Below, one piece after another: positions 51,879 to 60,987 of a stretch of DNA of 64,000 nucleotides (positions are counted from its first letter, which is position 1; every line of letters begins with the position of its first letter). The DNA comes from Nostoc linckia FACHB-104 (GTDB lineage Bacteria; Cyanobacteriota; Cyanobacteriia; Cyanobacteriales; Nostocaceae), in NCBI RefSeq assembly GCF_014696615.1, contig NZ_JACJQJ010000002.1:219624-283623 (forward strand). Reading direction: 5' to 3'. Position numbers and translations under genes: made by a program. The notes under the pieces are model-generated. The model had not been told where the DNA came from. It searched no databases and saw only the letters and a program-made list of their open reading frames with translations.

Positions 51879-52889
51879 ATGACTTTTAAGGGACAATTAG
51901 AACCGCCTCCTGAAACTTTCCTCTCGCCACTATTGGAATTAAGAGACTACTATGCCGGGATGGTAGAAGAGTACGAACGCTTATATACACAAGCGCGATC
52001 GCATCTCAATCATGTAGAAGCTTTGTTATCTACCTGGTCACCATCAGATGACAACCACATTGCCAAATTGGAATTGGCTGATGTTACCCCCTCTCTTCCC
52101 CCTGGTATTTCTGAGTCTGATAACCACTTAGTGGAGTCTACTTCCTCGGAATTTGTAGACTCAGACAATTTAGAGGTAGATAATTCATCAACCACTACTA
52201 CCGATACCAACGAGTCTCAATCTGCTACTCCACAACTAGAAATAGCTCCTCCACCTGCGCCTAAAGAGCAAACATCCAAGGTACAAGACTATCCGATGTT
52301 ACCCGAGTATCAAAACTCAGTGAATCGGATTGAAGCTATTAGAAAGCTCTTGCAAAAACATCGCGGTACAGTGTGCCATATTGATTTCATTGTGCGATCG
52401 CTATATGGAGAGTTAGAGCCTACAGTCTTCAAAGTAGTTAAAGGTAGAGTCCAATCCTCGTTGACACAAGGTAAAGGTAGTAGTTGGGTGGCAATTCCTG
52501 ACGAACCTGGTTGTTATACCCTAGACTTAAGCCTACTCAGCTCGAGTAGAAATGGTAATTCTACCAAAACTCTCACATCGAAAAAGAAGAAACAGCTGAT
52601 ACTTCCCAAAAACAAAGTCGTCCCCATGCTCACGCAATATGAGGGTCAATTTTTAATTGATGCTCTTACCTCTTTGTTAGAGGAAAATGCCGGGAGAATT
52701 ATGACAGTTGCGGAAGTGATCGCTGGACTTTATGGAGAAATAGATGCTGAAGACTTGAGAGAGGTTAAAAGTAAGGTTCTCAATGAATTATCACGAGGCT
52801 ATCGCACAGGAAGGTTCGCCAGAGTCCCTGACACAGTCGGATTATATACCTGGGATAACAGTTTGATTCCCAAGGCAAAATCAAGCTAA
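51879..52889 (+). CDS. Protein with duplicated winged-helix-like C-terminal domains
   Basis: 336 residues. An N-terminal coiled coil (LLELRDYYAGMVEEYERLYTQARSHLNHVEALL, 17-50) is followed by a Ser/Thr/Pro-rich acidic linker (about 55-140). Two homologous domains follow, at about 150-217 (IEAIRKLLQKHRGTVCHIDFIVRSLYGEL..VVKGRVQSSLTQGKG..WVAIPDEPGCYTL) and 257-327 (LIDALTSLLEENAGRIMTVAEVIAGLYGEI..EVKSKVLNELSRGYRTGRFARVPDTVGLYTW). Each looks like a HARE-type or winged helix. No name is recognised. A basic stretch (TSKKKKQLILPKNK) separates them. Confidence 0.75.
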   Translation: MTFKGQLEPPPETFLSPLLELRDYYAGMVEEYERLYTQARSHLNHVEALLSTWSPSDDNHIAKLELADVTPSLPPGISESDNHLVESTSSEFVDSDNLEVDNSSTTTTDTNESQSATPQLEIAPPPAPKEQTSKVQDYPMLPEYQNSVNRIEAIRKLLQKHRGTVCHIDFIVRSLYGELEPTVFKVVKGRVQSSLTQGKGSSWVAIPDEPGCYTLDLSLLSSSRNGNSTKTLTSKKKKQLILPKNKVVPMLTQYEGQFLIDALTSLLEENAGRIMTVAEVIAGLYGEIDAEDLREVKSKVLNELSRGYRTGRFARVPDTVGLYTWDNSLIPKAKSS

Positions 52890-52911
52890 ACGAGGGAATA
52901 GGGATGAAGCC

Positions 52912-53000
52912 AATACTTGTCGGTTAAGGGGGAAAAGGTTAAGGGGAAAGGGGCAAGAAAAGACCTTTAACCTTTCACCTTTTCCCCCAACCAAATTAAG
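52912..53000. repeat. 3'-end hairpin repeat family, copy 5
   Basis: The tag AATACTTGTCGGTTAA starts 22 bases after the stop. GGGGGAAAAGGTTAAGGGG faces CCTTTAACCTTTCACC and TTTTCCCCC, and the right tag CCAAATTAAG ends it. It is located between convergent genes, so it could stop transcription from both sides. Confidence 0.75.
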
Positions 53001-53142
53001 AGTTGACAATCCTGAACCGAGCAGTATTGGGGATGAAGGGAAATAGAAGATAGGAAAAACGGAATAGGATTCGAGACTTAATTTTGAATCTTGAATTTTT
53101 TCTCTCCCTCATCCCCCTCATCCCTTCCTCCATTCCAAGAGC

Positions 53143-54387
53143 TTACTCAATCCTGGCACGCAATGCCGGAGCGCGGAAGAGGGCTTGGAATCCTGCCTTT
53201 CTTTCTGTGGCTGTTTCTGGGGCATATTCCCAAAGACTTTCATAATAAAAGAAGGCGACACCTAAGCCGCGTTCTTGAGCTGCTCGTACTTGCGCCTTAA
53301 TTTGTTGTATGGGGACTGGGTTATTTCGTAATCCTGCCATAACCCCCACACCAGTAGGAATTACTTTTTGTGCTTGTTGGATTTCAGCGCGGGAAATATT
53401 AGTAACAAAGCTTTGAAGATTGGGACGATAAATTTGCACAATTAGCTCATCGACAATATTCAACTTGATCCAATTGAGCCAGTCTTGGAGTTGAAACTTA
53501 TAAGCAAAGTCGTAGTAATTGGGCGATACAGAGAAAATCGAGCGGGGTTTTTGAGCTTTTACAGCTTGGTTAAGTTTGACCATGAATGCTGTAATTTTAT
53601 CTGCGCGCCAACGCACCCAATCTTGATCTTCAGCATTACGAGGAGGGCTTTTCTTGGTTTCTTGAGTGTACAACGCCACCGTATAGGGATCGTAACCAAA
53701 TTCGTGGGGCAAACTCATGTGATCGTCAAACTGAATGCCATCAACATCATATTGAGTGACGTTTTCTAGCACTAGGCTAGTAATAAACTGTTGCACTTCT
53801 GGATGGAATGGATTAAGCCACATCACTTCGCCAGCTGCACTGATAGAAGTTTGACTGCCATTTCGCTTGCGTGTGAACCAATTGGGATGCTCCATGACTA
53901 ATTCTGATGTTGGTGGAGCCATAAACCCAAACTCAAACCAGGGAATTACCAACAGACCTTGACGATGGGCTTGGTTGATTAAGTCTGCCAGAATATCATG
54001 TCCATCTGAGCCTCGTAAAACAAAAGGTTGGATACCTGTACGCTTGGCCACAGCACTGGGATACATGACATAGCCAGAATTCCAGATGACGGGATAGATA
54101 GTATTAAAGTTGAGTCGCCGCAGTTGGCTCACAGCCTCCAACACTTTAGAGCGTTCTTTGAGGATGTCCATATCGTTGTTCGTCATCCACACTCCGCGAA
54201 TTTCCTCACGGGGTAACTGCGGAATCTGAGCGATCGCAGGGGTAACGTTATCGACAACGAATACCGTCAGGCAAGATATTAAGGCAACTATCAAGTAAAG
54301 ATACTTGCGTAATCTTTGGGGAAAAGTCGCCGCGCGTCTTTGTCGCCAACTTTGAACAGCAAACATTGATTTCAAAATTGATTTCAT
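53143..54387 (-). CDS. Secreted glycoside hydrolase-like protein (GH10-like, DUF187)
   Basis: About 414 residues. An N-terminal membrane/signal segment (YLYLIVALISCLTVFVVDNVTPAIA) is followed by a TIM-barrel of the PF02638 family: EIRGVWMTNNDMDILKERSKVLEAVSQLRRLNFNTIYPVIWNSGYVMYPS, GLLVIPWFEFGFMAPPTSELVMEHPNWFTRKR, WLNPFHPEVQQFITSLVLENVTQYDVDGIQFDDHMSLPHEFGYD. Family members are implicated in cell-wall glycan processing. I start at 54387 (MKSILKSMFAV); ATG 54366 or 54471 are also possible, and none has a strong ribosome-binding site. Confidence 0.88.
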   Translation of the reverse strand: MKSILKSMFAVQSWRQRRAATFPQRLRKYLYLIVALISCLTVFVVDNVTPAIAQIPQLPREEIRGVWMTNNDMDILKERSKVLEAVSQLRRLNFNTIYPVIWNSGYVMYPSAVAKRTGIQPFVLRGSDGHDILADLINQAHRQGLLVIPWFEFGFMAPPTSELVMEHPNWFTRKRNGSQTSISAAGEVMWLNPFHPEVQQFITSLVLENVTQYDVDGIQFDDHMSLPHEFGYDPYTVALYTQETKKSPPRNAEDQDWVRWRADKITAFMVKLNQAVKAQKPRSIFSVSPNYYDFAYKFQLQDWLNWIKLNIVDELIVQIYRPNLQSFVTNISRAEIQQAQKVIPTGVGVMAGLRNNPVPIQQIKAQVRAAQERGLGVAFFYYESLWEYAPETATERKAGFQALFRAPALRARIE

Positions 54388-54471
54388 CGGTTTTATTGAT
54401 GCGTTAGCTACACACACGCGCCATAGCAGGCTTTTTTTCAGTAATCTACTCGCCATATAGTCTACAAGCAT

Positions 54472-55492
54472 TTATGCTTATTAGAAAATTGGTTTAACGG
54501 TAGTTAGGCATTCCCTGTGCTGGAAAAACTTGGCGTAAGCACCACTGAAACAGACTCAGCAATTTAACTAAAATTATTGACGCAGCTAATGGTCATTGGT
54601 GCCCAATTTAGCAGAATTTCTCAGCATAATAACTGGAATCTTCTTGTAAAAAATCCACTTAAGTGGTAAAAAGACAACCCAGAAAATACTGATAAAATTT
54701 TGGTTTGTGTTTAGATCATTTCACAAAACAGGGACACTTTGTCCTGGTGGTACACTGCGATCGCTTTTGTTTGCCTTTTTGAAATTTTAAATTAGTTTTT
54801 CTAATGTTTCGTAATATAGAGTTCTTCTTGTGATATGACAGCGAAAAACTTAACAAAAAACCTATCTTCACAAGTTACTCAAAATCTTTTCTTATATTTA
54901 AATTGGAATTTAATTCAGGAGGCTTTAATATCATAAAATTTTCTGCTCAACACTCTTTGTTGAAGCAAGTGATCTATTTCAGAAAGCATATCAGAAGATT
55001 GAGTGAGAGATTGTTGTTATTTTGCGGTGATGTCAATTGCGATACCAAGTAAAAATAATATCAGACGCAGTCACAATCATCAAAGCTAGGCATTGTATAG
55101 TCACTTGAGCAATAGCTACGCGGCTGAAATTACCTCGGTTCATTGCTAATTGCGAGCTTAATTAACAACATACATATTCAGATTACCTAGATGAGTGTTC
55201 TCAATAGAATACTCGTGCCAATTTTTAGATTTTGCACTCCCTGAATACGTACGTGATTTCAATACAGGTAAGCAGAAAAAAAGCAGTATCTCTACTTATT
55301 TTGGGCGATGAGAAGGGACTTCCAATCAAAAAATATACATCGCTTTGGTAAGTAGGGAGGCTGGGGGAGTAAGGAAAGCAGTCTCTATGGGATTTTACTC
55401 AGCACTCAGCACTCAGCACTTTTAAGTTAGGCGATCGCATTTACATAAAACTGGATAACTGGATTTTGGGGTAGATCCCCAAAGGGGGAGGA
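54472..55492. other. Long A+T-rich intergenic region
   Basis: About 1 kb with no confident gene. A perfect AGGAGG (54917-54922) precedes an open frame of about 43 codons (54930-55052) that lacks a normal start codon and resembles no family I know; it may be a fossil. Three to four CTCAGCA heptamers lie at 55398-55424. A GGGGGAGGA ribosome-binding site precedes the kinase gene. Confidence 0.4.
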
Positions 55493-57781
55493 ATGGCTGA
55501 AAATTTTCCAGTAATTTTGCTCGTTGATGAGTCTTGGGAAGAACGAGAAGCCTATCGTCGCTATCTGCTGTGGGATGAACAATGCAGCTATAAAATTTTA
55601 GCAGCGGAGACTGGCAAACAAGCACTGTTATTATGTCAGCAGCAATTACCTGATGTGATTATTATCGATTCTCTATTGCCAGATATGGATGGTTTGGAAT
55701 TTTTAAGCGACTTAAAAATTCAATTAGATTTAACCAACCTGCCAGTTATTATGCTGACAAATCATTGCAATGAGCAAATAGCATTACAGGCAATGAAAAA
55801 TGGTGCTGCTGATTACTTAGTTAAGAAAAATATCACAGCAATCAGTTTGCGAATTACTATCCAAAAAGTATTAGAAAAAACTCGCCTAATTCAACAGCTA
55901 AAGGAAAGTGAAAAACTCTATCGCAGCTTAGTTGAAAGCCAAACAGATTTGATTGTCCGCATGGATCTAAATGGTGGATTAACCTTCGCCAATGCAGTTA
56001 CGAGTGAAATCCTCGGCTTTAAAGCAGAGGAGTTTATTGGACAATCGATAATTCAGTTTGTCCATCCAGAAGATTTACCTGATGTGATGGAAAATATCCA
56101 AGCTTTGACTTTACCACCTTATCGTTTAACTACAAAAGAGCAACGTGCATTTACAGTCAATGGTATCCGCTGGTTTCAGTGGGAAGTTGCTGCTATCCGC
56201 AATGAGGAAGGACAAGTTATTGAGCTACAAGCAGTTGGTAGAGATGTCACTGAGCGCAAACAAGCTGAACAGAAACTCCAAGAACAAGCAGCCTTAATTG
56301 ATATTTCGCCAGACGCAATTTTTGTGCGTAATTTGAATTATCAAATCTTGTTTTGGAGTAAAGGCGCTGAACGTTTGTATGGTTGGCAAGAATCAGAAAT
56401 TATTGGACAAGATTGTCACGATTTTTTATATAAGCAAATATCACCACAAATCCAAGAGGCGATGACAAATGTTATGACTAAAGGTGAATGGTGTGGTGAA
56501 CTAAATAAATTTACAAAATCCGAACAAGAATTGATAGTTTCTAGCCGCTGGACTCTCATATATTCCGAAACGGGAGAACCACAATCTATTCTCACAGTTG
56601 ATACTGATATTACTGAAAAAAAATTATTAGAGCAACAGTTTTATCGGGCACAACGTTTAGAAAGCCTAGGCACGTTATCCAGTGGTATTGCTCACGATTT
56701 GAATAATATTCTCTCACCTGTATTGACAGTTTCGCAACTGCTACTTTGTAAACTTCCTCATCTCGATGAAAAGAATCGCCAACTCCTGAAGATTTTAGAA
56801 AATAATTCTAAACGTGGTGCCGAATTAGTCAAGCAAATTACATCATTTGCACGAGGATCAGAAGGTAAGCAAGTTCCTTTACAAATCAAACATTTACTCA
56901 AAGAAATTGAGCGAATTATCATTAGTACATTTCCCAAATCCATAGAAGTTTGTACCGATATTTACACTCATAATCTATCAACAGTTTGGGCAGATCCTAA
57001 TCAAATACATCAGGTATTGATGAATCTTTGTGTCAATGCTTGTGATGCCATGCCTGATGGTGGAACCTTAAGCATTTCTGCCACAAACTTTTTTGTAGAT
57101 GAAACCTATAGTAGGATGAATTTAGATACAAAAGTAGGCTCTTATGTACAAATCACAGTAGCGGATACAGGATTGGGCATACCAAAAGATATCTTAGAGC
57201 GAATTTTTGAACCATTTTTCACAACTAAAGAATTAGGTAAAGGTACAGGTTTAGGCCTTTCCACTGTTTTGGGTATTATCCAAAATCATGGTGGTTTTAT
57301 CAAAGTAGATAGCGAAGTCGGCAAAGGCACTAAATTTTATATTTACTTACCAGCTATTAACCAATCACCAACACAAGAAGCTGATGATTGCGATATACCT
57401 GAAGGTAACGGTGAATTAATTTTGATAGTAGATGATGAAGTATCTATTCAAGAGGTTACTCAAAATTTGCTAGCAGACTACAATTACAAAACTATGACTG
57501 CTAGTGATGGTGTAGAAGCACTCTCAATCTACACTCAAAATCAAGACGAAATCAGCATAGTTTTGATGGATATACATATGCCATCAATAGATGGTTTAAT
57601 GGCAACTAAAGTCATCAAAAAAATGAATCCTGCTGTGAACATTATTGCGATGAGCGGATTTACCTCAGATCATCAACTTTTAGAAGTTAATGGTATTGAT
57701 GTGCAAGCATTTTTACTCAAGCCTTACACCCTGAATAATTTACTAGAAACAATTCACACTGTTTTAAATAAGTCTAAGTAA
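55493..57781 (+). CDS. Hybrid sensor histidine kinase (REC-PAS-PAS-HisKA-HATPase-REC)
   Basis: 762 residues. The N-terminal receiver has D59 in [14 protein letters not shown] and K111 as switch Lys, followed by two PAS domains (about 142-260 and 268-385). HisKA carries H401 in [13 protein letters not shown]. The ATPase has N515 ([14 protein letters not shown]), DTGLGIP and GTGLGLS. The C-terminal receiver has D693 ([13 protein letters not shown]) and K733-type LLKPY. A receiver at both ends makes a phosphorelay likely. It has no membrane segment, so it is a soluble sensor. No partner regulator is adjacent. GGGGGAGGA precedes the ATG. Confidence 0.95.
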   Translation: MAENFPVILLVDESWEEREAYRRYLLWDEQCSYKILAAETGKQALLLCQQQLPDVIIIDSLLPDMDGLEFLSDLKIQLDLTNLPVIMLTNHCNEQIALQAMKNGAADYLVKKNITAISLRITIQKVLEKTRLIQQLKESEKLYRSLVESQTDLIVRMDLNGGLTFANAVTSEILGFKAEEFIGQSIIQFVHPEDLPDVMENIQALTLPPYRLTTKEQRAFTVNGIRWFQWEVAAIRNEEGQVIELQAVGRDVTERKQAEQKLQEQAALIDISPDAIFVRNLNYQILFWSKGAERLYGWQESEIIGQDCHDFLYKQISPQIQEAMTNVMTKGEWCGELNKFTKSEQELIVSSRWTLIYSETGEPQSILTVDTDITEKKLLEQQFYRAQRLESLGTLSSGIAHDLNNILSPVLTVSQLLLCKLPHLDEKNRQLLKILENNSKRGAELVKQITSFARGSEGKQVPLQIKHLLKEIERIIISTFPKSIEVCTDIYTHNLSTVWADPNQIHQVLMNLCVNACDAMPDGGTLSISATNFFVDETYSRMNLDTKVGSYVQITVADTGLGIPKDILERIFEPFFTTKELGKGTGLGLSTVLGIIQNHGGFIKVDSEVGKGTKFYIYLPAINQSPTQEADDCDIPEGNGELILIVDDEVSIQEVTQNLLADYNYKTMTASDGVEALSIYTQNQDEISIVLMDIHMPSIDGLMATKVIKKMNPAVNIIAMSGFTSDHQLLEVNGIDVQAFLLKPYTLNNLLETIHTVLNKSK

Positions 57782-57804
57782 TTGTTAGAGCGACACATCA
57801 ATAT

Positions 57805-57841
57805 ATTCTACAGGGCATGGCAATGCCGTGCCCTGCAGAAT
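57805..57841. repeat. Dispersed GGCA..TGCC palindrome after the kinase gene
   Basis: ATTCT-a-CAGGGCATGGCA pairs with TGCCGTGCCCTG-c-AGAAT with one mismatch and one wobble, a near-perfect stem. It belongs to the type CAGGGCACGGCA...TGCCGTGCCCTG seen widely in Nostoc-type intergenic DNA. It lies 24 bases after the kinase stop and may double as a transcript end. Confidence 0.7.
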
Positions 57842-57988
57842 AATATACTGTCGCAAACATGATTTAAATTGCGATCGCAATGCAAACTTCTTAGCGATGT
57901 TTTAATCACGTTTTCAACTTTCATTAATTAAGAACTTGGGTACATTACACTCGTAATAACGCACCTAAGTTCCTAATTAGGAAACAGC

Positions 57989-58438
57989 TTAACCCATTGC
58001 TTGCACAGCAGTAAGCATGAAATTCAATCTTTGATCAAACTCTAGCTTTTTAACTTGTGCTGTAAATTCGTCTGTCCCATTAGGAAGCTGATAGTCAGAA
58101 GGTACTGCAATGATAGTTCCATCCTCAATTCCTTGTGCTAACAGCAACCAAACCTCTAGTTTGGCATTGGGACTTAACGCTTTGTAAGCACGGTCAATCT
58201 GACTATTACCGCCATTAATCAATTCGCGTTGTGCTTGGAGTTGCTCTTCTTGAGACAAATTCTGGATATGATCGAACACTGCTCTACCAGGCGCTTCCAC
58301 GCTGTTAGGAGGTGCTGGCTTTAGCTGTGGTTTTAAATCCAGGTAACCGTACCAGAGTAAAGCGAGTTGAGTATCGACATCAAAGCTTTGAAATGTTTCT
58401 AAAGCTGGTCTTGTGCTTTCGTCAACTGTATAGGTCAT
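57989..58438 (-). CDS. Divergent helical carotenoid protein (OCP N-terminal domain homologue)
   Basis: 149 residues, homologous to the carotenoid-binding N-terminal domain of [37 protein letters not shown] and [18 protein letters not shown]. The carotenoid-contact residues equivalent to OCP Tyr44 and Trp110 are present (Y32, W97). The Arg equivalent to OCP R155 (VLRN in OCP) is replaced by Leu, and the loop after helix 2 has a Pro-rich insert ([12 protein letters not shown]). The N-terminal arm is short. It is probably a soluble singlet-oxygen quencher; subclade uncertain. It is divergent from the ABC ATPase at 58816. Confidence 0.85.
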   Translation of the reverse strand: MTYTVDESTRPALETFQSFDVDTQLALLWYGYLDLKPQLKPAPPNSVEAPGRAVFDHIQNLSQEEQLQAQRELINGGNSQIDRAYKALSPNAKLEVWLLLAQGIEDGTIIAVPSDYQLPNGTDEFTAQVKKLEFDQRLNFMLTAVQAMG

Positions 58439-58815
58439 AAAAACTCCAAATTGGGCGAATTTTTCTTAATTTTCACAGTCACTAAGAAAAATTTCTTTTA
58501 CTTACTCCACATAACTTAACGAATGATTCCAGAGGCATAATCCCACAAAAGGTAGAAACAATACTTACGCTGTCAGACAGATGAAGATAAGTTAAGCAAC
58601 ACTTAAGTTGCATGATCGTAGCAGCTAAGATGCTTATGCCACAAGGGATTGATAAAATTTAATATGTAGTGAGATGTATTTTGAGTCACTCTCTAAAGAA
58701 CACAACAGCAAGTTACCTAAGTTACTAAAAAAAGGTATTTACTGTCTTGCTTGGTTAATCAGTAAATGCAAATACTATCCTAGAAGAAGGATAAGAAGCA
58801 CAGAAGAAATAACAA
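58439..58815. other. Divergent promoter region between an HCP and an ABC ATPase gene
   Basis: 377 bases. No repeat family. CTGTCTTGCTTGG and CAGTAAATGCAAATACTATCC precede the ATPase gene, but I could not assign a reliable -35/-10 pair or NtcA site for either gene. AGAAGGATAAGAAGC (58784-58798) provides purine-rich leader sequence. Confidence 0.35.
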
Positions 58816-59541
58816 ATGGCAAATAACAAATCCTCAATTATTAGATTAGAAAATATATTTAAAATCTACGGTAGCGGTGAAACAGAAGTCAAAGCACTTA
58901 ATAATGTGAATTTAGCTATTGATGAAGGTGAATATTGTTCAATTATGGGCCCTTCTGGTTCTGGTAAATCTACAGCGATGAATATTATCGGCTGTCTGGA
59001 TCGCCCTACTTCTGGTAGCTATTATTTAGATAACGTCGATGTAGCACAAATGGACGATAAAGCATTGGCGCATATTCGCAATATTAAACTAGGGTTTGTC
59101 TTCCAACAATTCCACTTATTACCCCAACTGACAGCCCTAGAAAATGTGATGTTACCAATGGCTTATGCAGGAATCAATGCGAAAGAAAGACACGATCGCG
59201 CTACGGAAGCTTTGATTAAAGTAGGCTTGGAAAAACGCCTCAATAATAAACCCACACAACTATCAGGTGGACAACAACAAAGAGTAGCGATCGCTCGTGC
59301 TATTGTCAACCGTCCCGTTGTTCTGTTAGCAGATGAACCCACCGGCGCACTCGATTCTCGCACTACCCAAGAAGTCTTGGATATCTTTAGCGAATTAAAC
59401 GCCAGTGGGATTACAGTCGTCATGGTTACCCATGAACCAGATGTAGCGCGTCAAACAGCGCGTATAGTTTGGTTCCGCGATGGTGAAGTTATTCACTCTC
59501 ACCTCACCCCAGCGAATTTAAACCAAATGGCGATGTCTTAG
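58816..59541 (+). CDS. ABC transporter ATPase, MacB/LolD/DevA type
   Basis: 241 residues. Walker A is GPSGSGKST, Q-loop VFQQFHLLPQLTALENVMLP, signature LSGGQQQRVAIARA, Walker B VVLLADEPTGALD and switch VMVTHEPDVA. It closely follows the MacB/LolD/DevA subfamily, which pairs with mechanotransmission-type permeases. In heterocystous cyanobacteria, DevBCA exports glycolipids, but no adaptor or permease gene is adjacent here, so the partner is elsewhere. It is flanked by HCP genes on the opposite strand. Confidence 0.94.
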   Translation: MANNKSSIIRLENIFKIYGSGETEVKALNNVNLAIDEGEYCSIMGPSGSGKSTAMNIIGCLDRPTSGSYYLDNVDVAQMDDKALAHIRNIKLGFVFQQFHLLPQLTALENVMLPMAYAGINAKERHDRATEALIKVGLEKRLNNKPTQLSGGQQQRVAIARAIVNRPVVLLADEPTGALDSRTTQEVLDIFSELNASGITVVMVTHEPDVARQTARIVWFRDGEVIHSHLTPANLNQMAMS

Positions 59542-59547
59542 GGAATT

Positions 59548-59630
59548 AATACTTGTCGGTTAAGGGGAAAAGGGGGTAATAAAAAACCTTTTCCCCTTAC
59601 CCTTTCACCTTTTCCCCAAATTAAATTAAG
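59548..59630. repeat. 3'-end hairpin repeat family, copy 6
   Basis: Tag AATACTTGTCGGTTAA, then GGGGAAAAGGGGGTAA opposite CCTTTTCCCCTTACCC, and right tag CCAAATTAAATTAAG. It fills nearly the whole 90-base space between the stop of the ATPase gene and the stop of a convergent HCP gene, suggesting a bidirectional terminator role. Confidence 0.75.
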
Positions 59631-59631
59631 C

Positions 59632-60162
59632 TTACAAACTTGAGGTTTTACCAGTTTGTGCTTGAGTTTCCACAGGTTGCACATCACTGTAGCCCATATT
59701 GCCTACGATTGTTCGCAACACAGACATTTGTTGCTCAAACTCTAATCCCTCGAGTTGAGAAAGTAAATTATCAATTGTATCTGTAGTTTCGTAATCGTCG
59801 GGTAGATCAACTACTTTATCCCCCATTGCTACAGCCCAAGCATACCAAACTAACAGCTGATTATTTTCTTTTAAAGCACCATAGGCACGAGAATAATCGC
59901 TAGCTTCGCCATTAACAATTTGGCGCATAATTGCCAATTGTTCTTCATCAGATAAATCTAAATAATCTCCTAGTAAAATTGGTGCTAAATTTGGTTCTGC
60001 AGCAGCAGGTGCGGCTGGAGTAATTGAATCTCCCATCTTTTCATAAACAAAATAAAACCATGCTAATTTAGCATCGGTATCTAATTTATTAAATGCTTCT
60101 ACAACTTTTTGAGTTTCATTAGTTAAAGCTTGGGGTACGCTTTTATCTTGGCTAGCAGTCAT
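59632..60162 (-). CDS. Helical carotenoid protein (OCP N-terminal domain homologue)
   Basis: 176 residues. FNKLDTDAKLAWFYFVYEKMGDSITPAAP, DLSDEEQLAIMRQIVNGEASDYSRAYGALKENNQLLVWYAWAVAMGDKVV and EFEQQMSVLRTIVGNMG span the whole carotenoid-binding domain. The residues equivalent to OCP Tyr44, Trp110 and Arg155 are all present (Y40, W106, R150). A C-terminal tail of 20 residues (VQPVETQAQTGKTSSL) replaces the OCP linker, and no effector domain follows. It likely binds a ketocarotenoid and quenches singlet oxygen. It is clearly a different clade from the neighbours at 57989 and 62796. Confidence 0.88.
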   Translation of the reverse strand: MTASQDKSVPQALTNETQKVVEAFNKLDTDAKLAWFYFVYEKMGDSITPAAPAAAEPNLAPILLGDYLDLSDEEQLAIMRQIVNGEASDYSRAYGALKENNQLLVWYAWAVAMGDKVVDLPDDYETTDTIDNLLSQLEGLEFEQQMSVLRTIVGNMGYSDVQPVETQAQTGKTSSL

Positions 60163-60377
60163 TATTTATCTCCAAGGCAATTTGACATATCAAACTAAGG
60201 GTTAACAGAATTTAATAATCAGAATCGACTTCCACAAGAAAGAGATTTATTTATAGCAATTTGCAGTTTTTATCTATCTTTTAATAGAGGTAAGAATATC
60301 TCCTAAGGTGCCAATGATTTTACAGATTGCTTTGATACGATGACCACAGCAAGCGAAAAAATACCTAGGAGTCAATT

Positions 60378-60752
60378 ATGCCTGATGAAATCAAGCCCAA
60401 TGTCAGCGAAGCACCTACCCATGACGCACAGTTAGCAGCGGAAAACATAGCTGCTGGTGAAGAAAAAGCGCCTCAAGTAGATTTTGAAGCTGATTACGCT
60501 GCTGCACAAAAACTCAGTGTCAGTGAAATCGATCGTACAGGTGAAGGTGCGAAAGCCGCTGAAGCAGCAACAGCGCCTAAATATGAAGTTTCCAAACCAG
60601 AAGAAACTAGACTCGAAACCCAAGCAACTGGTAATCCTGATGATTTTGCAGATATGGCTAAGGATGTTGCAGGTTCTAGGAACGAAGGTGTTGCTAGCAT
60701 CGATGATGATCTAATGCAAAAAGCTTTTGAAAAGGGTCAAGGAAAAAGTTGA
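60378..60752 (+). CDS. Small, highly hydrophilic, probably disordered protein
   Basis: 124 residues rich in Ala, Glu, Lys and Asp with no Cys or Trp and no hydrophobic core. The sequence is MPDEIKPNVSEAP..., with short helical segments (AAENIAAGEEKAP, VDFEADYAAAQKL, MQKAFEKGQGKS). It resembles stress-type or LEA-like disordered proteins in composition, but no repeat signature is present and I do not recognise a family. AGGAGTCAATT precedes the ATG. Four AATTCGT units follow the stop. Confidence 0.7.
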   Translation: MPDEIKPNVSEAPTHDAQLAAENIAAGEEKAPQVDFEADYAAAQKLSVSEIDRTGEGAKAAEAATAPKYEVSKPEETRLETQATGNPDDFADMAKDVAGSRNEGVASIDDDLMQKAFEKGQGKS

Positions 60753-60786
60753 TAATTCGTAATTCGTAATTCGTAATTCGTAATTA
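60750..60786. repeat. TAATTCG short tandem repeat
   Basis: Five AATTCGT heptamers directly after the stop of the preceding gene. A reverse-oriented cluster of the same unit (ACGAATTACG) occurs at 60968-60995, so the two can pair. Confidence 0.75.
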
Positions 60787-60987
60787 CAAATATTAAAACA
60801 CTAGACCTATAGAGGTTGCACCATGCTGGTTGGTGTTATTTCCAGAATGTAATTACGAATATACAGTGTATTTTGGTAGGGTACAGCAATGTTACTTACA
60901 ATTACCTGAGCATCACACTTTGCAATCTGCTGTGTGATGTTTCTATCCAGCGGGTAACAGCTTTAACTACGAATTACGCACTACGAA

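Noticed and set aside
58740..58815. NtcA site for the ABC ATPase (DevA-like)
   Set aside because: No GTA-N8-TAC at a suitable distance from a -10 could be found, and no devBC partners are adjacent, so nitrogen control and heterocyst function are not claimed.
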